A stretch of DNA of 64,000 nt from Thalassia testudinum (lineage: Eukaryota; Streptophyta; Magnoliopsida; Alismatales; Hydrocharitaceae). The stretch covers positions 115,148,001 through 115,212,000 of the forward strand of contig JAZHRO010000013.1 of NCBI GenBank assembly GCA_037157565.1, given 5' to 3'. Of this stretch, positions 55,815-64,000 are shown in pieces (position 1 is the first letter of the stretch; every line of letters starts with the position of its first letter). Position numbers and translations under genes: made by a program. The notes under the pieces are model-generated. The model was given only the letters and a program-made list of their open reading frames with translations, was not told where the DNA came from and did not search any database.

Positions 55815-56974
55815 CTCCTACCTTTCTCCGCCTCAGGTAATATCTTCCTTTAGCTTTTTTTTTTTTGTTTTCAATGAGGACATTGTTTGAACCAGGCATG
55901 GGGGAGAGGACCTAAGGCATTTTGTTTATAGCATATAAAAAAAAAAAAGAGAGAAAAAAAAAAGATTTTGAGCTAACTGGCTAGATCTTGCAGTCTTACG
56001 CAAATCAGAACTCTAGGGTAGACTAAGTTAATTCTAGGGTCAAACTTTAGAAGCTAAATGAGCTACTAGCTTTAGACCTTTAGGATCCTTTTTGGACTTA
56101 AAAACTTAAGTAGGAGTTAAGTTGCGGACCATTCCTCAAGAGGTTGAGGAAGGGAAGCTAGGGTTTGAGTTAGAAGGTGGGGTAGTACCTGGAGTCTTAT
56201 TCTACCTTTTGGTTTACGGGTCCTTGTAACCCAAGCATCCAAATTTCACACACTTGGTCTGGTAATCAACTTAATTTCTGTCTTTCTGAAAAGAGATTTG
56301 GTTCTTAGTTTTGACTTAAGAGAGGCTTGAAAACACATTTTGATTGGAAGAGTTCCCGCCGCAGGAGAGATCGAATATATACTCACCTTGAGGATGCGAT
56401 GATAACATATTACCTCCTCGGCGCTTGTCTCTTAGGATATCCATCCTACTGGGGGCATGTAAGCGCATTGCGCGGTTCAGGTACCATGGGCAGCCCTATC
56501 TCGAAGTACCGATTGCCATAGGCCTGAATTCGCTTAAGAAATCCATGGGCGATACTATCTCGAAGTGTCGATTGCCAGGAGTTCTTGGGGTCATTATGGG
56601 TGGTGCTATCTCGAAGCATCGAAAGCCAGGCACCCTTCGAGGTATGGTAATGGGGACAATGAATCCGACACAGACCGTGTTGATAGCTGATCTGATGTTA
56701 GACTTAGAAGAATCAAACAAATAAAAAAAAAATCCTTTAATTCAAATAACTCAGACCAATACACAGGCACGGATGCTTTAATCTCAAGGATCATTAAACT
56801 TTAGGGTAGAGTCAGAAATCAGGGAAACTTGTGCCTACAACTCGTCTTTAGCCGACCTAGTCTGTAACTTAGCAACTACCTAGGAACCTTGGGCCTAGAG
56901 CCTGAACTTAATATGCTTCTGAAGGAAGACTAAGTGAGTTGACTAGTTTACTTAGAGTGCTAGGTTTCGCTTAA
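55815..56974 (+). other. R 3' noncoding region
   Basis: No gene. First PPT-like run CAGGCATGGGGGAGAGG at about 55893-55909, A-rich tract 55937-55965, and three spaced copies of a roughly 35-base unit at about 56486, 56545 and 56596 sharing 'ATGGG' and 'CTATCTCGAAG'. No env-like frame. Confidence 0.65.
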
Positions 56975-57013
56975 TTTTGCTAGGGACTAGCAAAAACTAG
57001 GCATGGGGGTATT
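56975..57013 (+). other. R pre-PPT hairpin and polypurine tract
   Basis: A perfect TTTTGCTAG/GGA/CTAGCAAAA stem-loop at 56975-56995, then AGGCATGGGGGTATT at 56999-57013 against the LTR start TGATTAG. Confidence 0.88.
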
Positions 57014-58098
57014 TGATTAGCCCATAGTTGTGGGCTATTTAAGTATTTAAGTGCCTACACATTAAGTTAATTCTAATATTTATTTAGTATAAATTAGGAT
57101 GTAAATAGATTAATTCATAGCTTTAATTTAATTACATAATCCATGCATTGCATTCATACTTTAAGTACATTTAGAATTAGCTTAGAATGGCATTTATCTA
57201 ATTAGATAACCAATTAGGTACATTATTTTTATTAACATAAAAGTTGAGGGTCTGTATATAAATGGCCCTAATATTTTAACATTATTTTCTTTTCTTCTTG
57301 CAGGAACGGCTGGCTGCCGCTCCAACGACGAACGGCTGCTGCAGTGAAGAACCTATTCAAGGGGGAGAGGATGTGGTGGATCTGGTCGACTGGATGATTT
57401 CAAATGTGTGCAGGCCACTACAAAAGGAGGAGGGAGGCAGCCAAGCTCGAGAGGCCTCCGCCACCGACCCACCACTGTGCAGAGAGAACTTCTCTCTTCC
57501 ACTCCACACTGCCGGCCTCTACTGTGGCGACGAGTCTCCATCACCGTGGGCGTGTGGTATGACAGGCCACACCGCCATCCGGAGCTCGCCGCATCACCGT
57601 GAGCACCTTAGCGTGCATCTCCCTCGCCGTCGTCACCGACCACCATCACCGAGCTACTGATTCAGCCACCCTTTCAGTAACTTAAGACGTCTGGGAAATT
57701 TCCCAGACGTCTGAAGCTACCCGCTGATAAACGCCAGTTTATCATCATTTTTATGCTTTAAAACTAACCTAGCTCTTAGGATTTTACTCTGCAAACGGGT
57801 TTTTGGGCTGCATTTAGGCATAAATTAGGATAGGCATGCATTGCATTTTTTATTGTCGTTTTAATGTGTTTTTGTGAGTGTTAGGGATGTACAGATGCAC
57901 AGATCCCTAAAACCCTAGCACTCAAGAAGGCAAATGGTGAAGGAGAAGCCCAGACTAGCTGGAACCCAGCTTGATCCAGCTCACCACAGCTGAAACCTAG
58001 CTTACTTGAACTAGGGTTAGCTCATCCTAGCTCCATTTAGCTAATCGCAGCTGGATGGTAGCTCAAGAGAGTTCACCTTAGCTCACCCTAGCTCAAGT

Positions 58099-58302
58099 CA
58101 GCTCAGATCCAGCTCAACTTAGCTGAGTCTAGCTCATCTCAGCTCCCACTAGTTCACAGGGAGCTCTAGCTAGCTCAGCTGAGTTGACAGGAGTTCACCT
58201 CAGCTTAGATCCAGCTCAACTTAGCTGAGTCTATCTCATTTCAGCTCCCACTAGTTCACAGGGAGCTCTAGCTAGCTCAGCTGAGTTGACAGGAGTTCAC
58301 CC
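58099..58302 (+). repeat. 102-base tandem duplication in LTR S
   Basis: Units 58099-58200 and 58201-58302 share 'cagctcagatccagctcaac' to 'tgacaggagttcacc' with a handful of substitutions. They lie inside a longer field dense in AGCT tetramers. Confidence 0.85.
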
Positions 58303-58985
58303 CAGCTCAGATCCAGCTACATCCAGCTCCACTCAACTCCAGGCAGCTGAAGAAGAATTCATCTCAGCTCAGGAAGCTCAAGTCCAGCTCCCGGGGATTC
58401 AGCTTAGCTCAACTCAGTTGAGCTAAGCTACCTTAGCTGCCTCAACCAGCTTGATTCTCCCCGGGAGCACCAGACCTAGCTCACCTCAGCTCATTTTGGT
58501 AGAAGCTAGCTCACTTTAGCTTGGCTTAGCAACTAGCAAAGAACTAGCAAGCTAAGCCAGCTAGAGTAGCCCCATGCCAACCTCTTCAGCAGCAGCCAGC
58601 TCCAGCTCCAGCTCCAGACTTCTCCTCAGCTCCTCCCTCCAAACCCTAGCTCCAACACCTTCTCCTCTACTCCTCCATTAGCTAAGCTAGCTTAGCTTAG
58701 CTTAGCTTAGCTTAACTATGCTCCAACTTCCTTGGCTTGTACCACCCCAAAAACCCACCTACCAACGCCACCCAACTAGTCCACCTAAGCTCCACATAAG
58801 CTAACCTACTTGGCACCAACCTAACCTACCCACCACCTCCAAAAGACACCTAAAAGTGGCGCCAAAAACTACCCATAACCACCCCTTAGTGGCGCCACTT
58901 TTCCCTCCAAAATCCCCCCTCATCTCCACCACACAATCCCCCTTGAATCCATCTCCACCATCCACCTAACTCCCCTTCTAGAAGA

Positions 58986-59009
58986 CCCCATGTTGGCGCC
59001 AACATGGGG
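58986..59009. promoter_or_regulatory. 24-base perfect palindrome in LTR S
   Basis: CCCCATGTTGGC and its complement around GGCGCC, about 160 bases upstream of the TATA at 59171. A GTTGGCGCCAAC core recurs at about 59083-59094, and AGTGGCGCCACT at about 58888-58899. Confidence 0.6.
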
Positions 59010-60898
59010 GTGTCTCTCCACCACCAAAAGACACCAACACCACCATAACCACCCCCTTTGACACCCCTTGGGTTGGCGCCAACTCACCCTAGCCATAGGA
59101 TCACCAACCACCCTCATCCTTCCATCCTAGCCCTCCATTTCAAGGGGCACCTTAACCCCCCATCCTATTCTATAAAAAGCCACCACCTACCACCATTTTG
59201 GGGCATCCTCCCTTAGTATATTTTCTACCTAAACCACCTATACCTACGGCCAAGAAGAAGGAGTAGAGAAGGAGATTAAAGGGGCACATCACCATCCCTT
59301 TTGGTGCCTTCTTCTCCCCACTCTCTTCAACTTGAGCCACGCCAAGGAGGAGGACTCTCCCACTTCAAGGAGGACGGCCAGGCAAAGGAGAAAAGCTTAG
59401 GGTGGACGTCCACCCTTGGAGAGAAACTTAGGGCACGCCCCCTTAGGGCTTGCCTTGGAGGTCATCACCTTGGCAGAGTTCTGCAAGGAAGGAGTTGAAG
59501 GATTCTTTTCAAGCTTGGGAGCCACCAACCTTGGAGCAAGAAGCCCTCTTCTTCACCATCTATTTAGAGGATTTGTGTTTTCTTTTACTTCAATTATCTA
59601 GTAGTAGAAGCATTCCTCTACTAGGCATTTTTGTTAAACACTTTATCAATTATCTAGTTGCCTTCTTCGCATATCTTATACCAAAAAGAAAGTTGAGATT
59701 TATATTCCTAGCAGGAGAATCACTATTGCAAACAATTGGCCTCCTTGGACGACCCTAGATACTCCCCTATCTAGGATTATAAATTTAAGAGCGAAAGCGG
59801 ATTTACGCGTTACAACGACGTATTTTAACAAACCGCGTATTTTCGTTATCACCCGCACACCTCCACCCACTCACCTGCGTACCCATCTGCACTCCACCCG
59901 CTCACCTCCAACAGCCACGCCTTCCTCAGCCTGCTGCATCCTTCAAACGCACACGCGCCCATCAACCTTCAGCTCAACCGCGCCTGCACCCTCAAACCGC
60001 ACCCGCTCTCCACGCGCCTGCAGCTCATGCCATCTCCACATACTCACCGGCTGCAGCGCCCTCCTCCAACCGCACCTGCAGACCCACACAATCGAGCACG
60101 CCTCCGCCCACGCCTGCCGCTTGCAAACGCCATTCACCTGAGCCTGCAGAGCCCTTCGCCCATGCGCCTACACCCTCCAACAACGCCTGCAGTCCACGCC
60201 ATTCACCCCCGCTCCTGCAGAACCGCCAGCAGCGCCCTCCGCCCGCGCTTGCTGCAGCCTACGCACCCCCGCCAGCTGCAGCCGCACCCGCTCAACCGCC
60301 TGCAGACCCGTCCTCCAGCGCCTGCAGAGCCGTCAGCAGCAGCGCACGAGCAGATCTCACGCCAACAGCCGCGCATGCTCACCGGCTGTAGCACCTCCAC
60401 CGGAGCTCGTCCGGCCACCTCCAGCCGCCACGCGACTCGCCGCCACCACCAATTCGAAGCCCTCGGTCCAAGGGACCTCCTCCGAGCTTCCCGCGCCCGG
60501 CCATCCGCTACTCGTCGCGCAAGACAACGGGGAAGAATTCCCCTGTTTTGCTACAGTAAACCATCAATTAGAAATTACATTTTCTGCCATTGTCACTTTT
60601 TAATGATATTTTATTGATTCTGCATTGCGGAAAATATCCTCTAGTTTCTCATAATTGCCATTTCAACATTGTTTCTTGCTTAAACCTTAATCTAAAGGAA
60701 ATCTTGGCTTGATTCTTGTCCAAACTAACTACGAACAAACGTTTTTAATTGGTGCGAATTTTAATACGTCATTGCCTCCCTGTGGATACGACCCACTCCT
60801 CTGCGAGTGGTTATTTCTTCTTAAATATTGATCAGTCGATTTTTCCACCACATTAAACTGCAACCGACTTAAAAGCGAAAGATCGACCAGTCACCTTC

Positions 60899-61812
60899 CT
60901 TTGAGGCGATGCGTATGCGGTGCCCCTTAACTACCCTTTTGTTCCTTTAAGGGGTGTCCTCCGTGGAGTATCAAAACACTTGGTCAAAAGATAGTATCAC
61001 CACCACCACAAAGCATAATAGGAGGGTCTGCACCGATAAAGAGATCAGTGCCTATAGCCTTAAGGGATCGAGCCTTAGTGCGGTGCCTAATGTGTGTACT
61101 CAGTGTCAGAAGTGTGCAACACACCGCAAATCTTTGTAATTTCTTTTGAAATCGCAGACAAGTCCCTTAGAATCAGATCAAATGTGAATTGCTTTTAGGG
61201 TTGAATCTGATTATCAGTCCCACTTTTAGTTATGTGACCACTGAATTAGTAAATTCAAACAACTTGGTGGTCTTGAATTTAAATTTGAATGCAAATGCGT
61301 GAATAAGAGCTGAATGCAAAAGTTAGAAAGATGTACCTGTCTCCAGCAATCTTTGTGCTAATATGCTTGCAATGCAAAAATAAGATCTAATGTGCTGCTC
61401 AATCACCCCTAAATGCATGCACCTAAGGGCATGCAACTTCTAAATAGGCAGCTTGATATTTTCTTTATTGGTTTTAAAAGCAGGCAAGCAGAAAATAGAA
61501 TCACGCACGCACAAAAAATATTGTAAGCCCTAGTAGCTAAAGAATGCGGGGACAAACCCCCAAAAATTCAGCCCCAATGACTACAAGGGAGAAAACACAT
61601 AAATAAATTTGTGACGACGGAGAATCCTCTACGAAAGCAGGATCTTGGTCTCCTTCGTCTTTTCCTCGTGTGGCTTAACTCGTGGTTGCTGTCGCCGCTC
61701 TGTTGTGCCTCATCGCCTCTTCAGATTCCTCGCACAGTAAAAAAAAATTGATTAGATAATTTCGCAACTCATAATATTTAAAAACAATGAAGTAAATCTA
61801 TTGCGTCTGTTG
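60899..61812 (-). other. Element P leader, PBS-proximal part
   Basis: On minus, untranslated leader between the PBS and the R insertion. It has no supportable gene. It ends at the R target site and resumes at 47433. Confidence 0.7.
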
Positions 61813-61831
61813 CCTCCCAGCAACGGTGCCA
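61813..61831 (-). other. Element P primer-binding site
   Basis: On minus TGGCACCGTTGCTGGGAGG, three bases after the LTR end at 61835. Same tRNA-Asp-type PBS with a few changes. Confidence 0.85.
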
Positions 61832-61834
61832 ATT

Positions 61835-63524
61835 TGACGAGTCGACTTTCTGCTTTGCGTTGTAGTATTTAAGTGGTGGAAAAATCTACTAATAAAAAAA
61901 ATAAAAACAACCACTCAAAGAAGAGCGGGTCGTGTCCACAGGGAGGCAATTATGCAATAAACTCTTGATTATTTTATATTCTTTTGGTTAAGTGCGAAAT
62001 CCCTATTCAAATCTGACATAAAATGTGATGGAAAGTCTATTCACAATAACTTAAAAAGATAAGGGTATATGTGTAGTTTTCCCTCACTGATATCTTCAAT
62101 AAATATATGATAATTTTATGTAATTTTCACTTGACAGATACTAGAGAAAATTAGTGCACAGGTTAAGCCCAAAACCAATCTTAAAATAGGTGAATATCAA
62201 TAACATGTAATTATCAGAAAGCATGAGGGTGCATTCACAATTTTACCGCAATAAAATAATAATAAATCAAAAATCAGGTTTTGGCAATGGGAGCAAATGT
62301 AATAGCTAATTAAAGTCAAAACAGAGAATTTTCTCTCTCTCCTCCTCGCGAGAGAGAAAGAGCATCGGTAGGCTGTGGATGCGCTAGGGAGGTTGGCGAG
62401 GATGAGGCCTATCCGATGGAGGCCGCGGCGTCAACAGAGATGGTCGGAGGTGGCCGGCCGATGGAGGAGATGAACGTCGGAGGAGGCTGTCTGCTGTCGT
62501 GAAGGTGCTGCTTGAAAGAGGCACGGCCTGGCAGAGGCGGACGAGTGCACGCCTGCAGGTGTGAAGGCGTGCAGCAGGAAGGAGGGCGCGCAGTGGTGAA
62601 GGCGTACAGTGCAATGCCTGCTGGGTTGCTTGGTGTAGAGCGGTGCCTGCGGTTCGCTCTGTAGTGGAGAGAGCTGGAGGAGGAGGAACGCGTGCGCTGG
62701 AGCGGGTGCGTGAGCGAGCGTCAGCACACTGCAGTAGGGCGCGGCCTGGCAGGTGAAGGCGGGTGGAGGAGACATTGCGGCGAGGTGTGCGCCTGCAGTA
62801 GGGGATGCGCCTACGAGGAGACGCTGGAGGGTGGACGCACCTACGGGTGCGGCTGGAGGATGAAGGCGGGCGTGCTTGCGGGCACAGGTGGCGGTGCGGA
62901 GCAGCGTCTGCGGGTGCTAAGGGGTGAGGGCGGTGCCTACAGGAGGGGGCGCTGTGGTGTGCGCGGTGCTAGCACCTACAGGAGGGCTGGAGCAGGCAGA
63001 GGTGAGGGCGTGAGCGGTGCTTGCAGGAGGGGGGGCGCTAGGGCGCGACTGCAGGCGCTCGGTGGGGAGCCTGCAGCTTTGGGTGCGCGGGGAAGATGCA
63101 GAACCACAGTGCATGCTGGAGTTACCCACTCTCTGGATGATCCTCCCTCCCCTTTCTCCGCCTCTTCTTTTAACTCCTCTCCTTTGCACGTGCATGAGTT
63201 AAGGGATTTTTTCAAATCCCTTAGCTATTTCTGGCCTCGTTTGTTGAGGGAGGGTGACAGGATATCAGATAAACGTGCGGGAGGAGTTGCAGCTGGCCGG
63301 AGATCAGATAAATGTTGGGAAAATTTATACCCCCTTCCTCTTTCCAAATATTATTCTTGCAATCATAAAAACGTAAATTATTACATATTAAGTTATGGAA
63401 TAGATGTAAACCTAAATCATGATGCATGCAAACATTTTATAACTTAATGTAATTATTAGCAAACCTAAAAGATACAATTAAAGTTACTTAGGCGTAATAT
63501 TAATCCATTAAAATGGACTCATCA
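61835..63524 (-). repeat. 5' LTR of element P
   Basis: 1690 bases; twin of 31878-33571. On plus it runs TGACGAGTCGAC to GGACTCATCA, then the target duplication ccaac (63525-63529). It contains the GC-rich field at about 62345-63130 and the hairpin at about 63200-63225. Near its minus-strand start is the perfect short palindrome TCCATT-AA-AATGGA (63504-63517). Confidence 0.92.
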
Positions 63525-64000
63525 CCAACAAATGCCAGAGGGCGGAGTGATCAGTGAAGATGATAACTTTGGACCCTAATAAATAAGATCTGAACTTCTC
63601 CAACCCGAATACTACTGCTAGCAATTCTTTTTCGGTGACAGTATAATTGCGCTGAGCCTCATTCAGCGTCTTGCTAGCAAGTATATGACAAAAGGTTGTT
63701 TCTCCCAACGTTGGCCTAAAACAGCACCGACGACGAAATCAAAAGCATCATACATCATCTCGAAATCAAGCGACCAGTCAGGTGGTTGGAGAATCGAGGA
63801 ATCACAGATAGCGCTTCATAAAGTCTCGAAGGCACTGAGACACGAGGTGTCAAATTCAAATGGGGCATCGGCAACGAGGAGATTCGTCAAAGGTCATGCA
63901 ATTTTCGAGAAATCGCATATAAATCTCCGATAGAAGCCAACGTGACCCAAGAATGATCTGATTTGCTTGACCGAGCTAGATGGGGATAAGTGGGAAATAA
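63525..64000 (-). pseudogene. Element O RNase H and end of RT, window edge
   Basis: On minus from 64000: 'SSKQIRSFLGHVGFYRRFICDFSKIA' (end of RT), TGA at about 63894-63896, a frame slip near 63830, 'LQPPDWSLDFEMMYDAFDFVVGAVLGQ' (Ser of the DASD block changed to Phe), then '[47 protein letters not shown]' ending at the ccaac target site. It continues at 31877. The gene extends past the window. Confidence 0.9.

Larger units (their letters stand above)
57725..59851 (+). mobile_element. Solo LTR S
   Basis: 2127 bases, TGATAAAC to CGTTATCA, flanked by cccgc at 57720-57724 and 59852-59856; R's other LTR shows the unoccupied site. Begins with a hairpin (arms TGATAAAC/GTTTATCA). It has an AGCT-rich region at about 57950-58720 with a 102-base duplication, several GGCGCC-centred palindromes (58986-59009 the longest), and TATAAAA at 59171-59177. 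No PBS, PPT or coding domain. Orientation is inferred from the TATA and a U5-like 'gcgaaagcggatttacgcg' near the end. Confidence 0.88.
47434..60893 (+). mobile_element. Element R, near-complete Athila element
   Basis: LTRs at 47434-49180 and 57014-60893 (the latter holding solo LTR S), PBS, gag-pol, two PPT-like runs, and target duplication ccttc at 47429-47433 and 60894-60898. Both LTRs are about 1747-1748 bases once S is removed, and nearly identical by eye (about 97-98%), which makes R younger than its host P. Gag-pol from 50402 to about 55000 is one frame with four TAG codons, then one frameshift in integrase. Confidence 0.95.
57014..60893 (+). repeat. 3' LTR of R, interrupted by S
   Basis: 57014-57724 plus 59857-60893. 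The perfect 28-base palindrome at 57685-57712 (arms AGACGTCTGGGAAA/TTTCCCAGACGTCT) lies seven bases from the S target site. It is otherwise the twin of 47434-49180. Confidence 0.93.
31878..63524 (-). mobile_element. Element P, full-length Athila with nested Q, R and S
   Basis: LTRs at 31878-33571 and 61835-63524, flanked by the duplication ccaac at 31873-31877 and 63525-63529. The insertion splits the RNase H of element O between its 'HLL' and 'AKKDAKPR' segments. On minus the order is LTR, PBS (61831-61813), leader (to 60899, continuing 47433-47234), gag, protease, RT, RNase H, integrase, 3' noncoding, PPT, LTR. Without Q and R it is about 11.1 kb. The two LTRs look about 93-95% alike by eye, with some indels in the GC-rich part. 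Coding parts are decayed. Confidence 0.92.

Noticed and set aside
56486..56634. CRISPR-like repeat array
   Set aside because: Only three diverged units with short, unequal spacing in a plant retroelement; not a CRISPR.

Overview
This window is non-genic plant nuclear DNA made almost entirely of LTR retrotransposons stacked inside one another. All recognisable coding sequence belongs to the Ty3/gypsy superfamily. The reverse transcriptases carry an FMDD catalytic box, the integrases have an HHCC finger and a DDE core, the retropepsins show DLG, and primer-binding sites read TGGCRYCGTTGCCGGGGA (3' end of tRNA-Asp as I recall it). Together these point to the Athila lineage of the OTA clade in a flowering plant, probably pericentromeric or other methylated heterochromatin. 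I see no host gene, tRNA, rRNA or CRISPR. The species cannot be named from this sequence.

Layout. 1-7969: plus-strand Athila element E1 (decayed gag-pol, 3' noncoding region, 3' LTR with a large TA/CATA microsatellite). 8068-22282: minus-strand LTR Y with its PBS, split by solo LTR X (9126-20218), which is split by solo LTR A (11251-19569), which is split by a near-complete non-autonomous element BC (12429-19020). The X, A and BC insertions are each flanked by 5-bp target-site duplications (ccgcg/ccgca, ggtag, atgac). 22283-24909: plus-strand fragment of a second non-autonomous element, meeting a minus-strand leader head to head at about 24910. 24910-31877 plus 63525-64000: minus-strand Athila element O, whose RNase H gene is split by element P.

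Element P (31878-63524, minus strand, TSD ccaac) has both LTRs, PBS, gag-pol and PPT. Its gag/leader region holds the truncated plus-strand element Q (40189-47233) and the nearly complete plus-strand element R (47434-60893, TSD ccttc). The 3' LTR of R holds solo LTR S (57725-59851, TSD cccgc), and R's 5' LTR preserves the corresponding empty site. This gives two independent four-deep nests: O>P>R>S and Y>X>A>BC.

R is the best-preserved autonomous copy: gag, protease, RT, RNase H and integrase lie in one frame, broken by four TAG codons and one frameshift. BC and the 22283 fragment encode no polymerase. They carry an unfamiliar Tyr/Asn/Pro-rich then acidic protein, and they share leader or 3' noncoding blocks with Q/O, so they probably depended on those elements.

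The most unusual signals are noncoding. A hairpin (TTTTGCTAG/GGA/CTAGCAAAA) sits directly 5' of the PPT in five elements whose LTRs differ. A second, internal PPT-like tract follows the coding region. Hairpins occur at the 5' ends of LTRs, and long palindromes (one centred on a G-box) lie in U3. All family calls are made by eye from motifs; no database search or alignment program was run.
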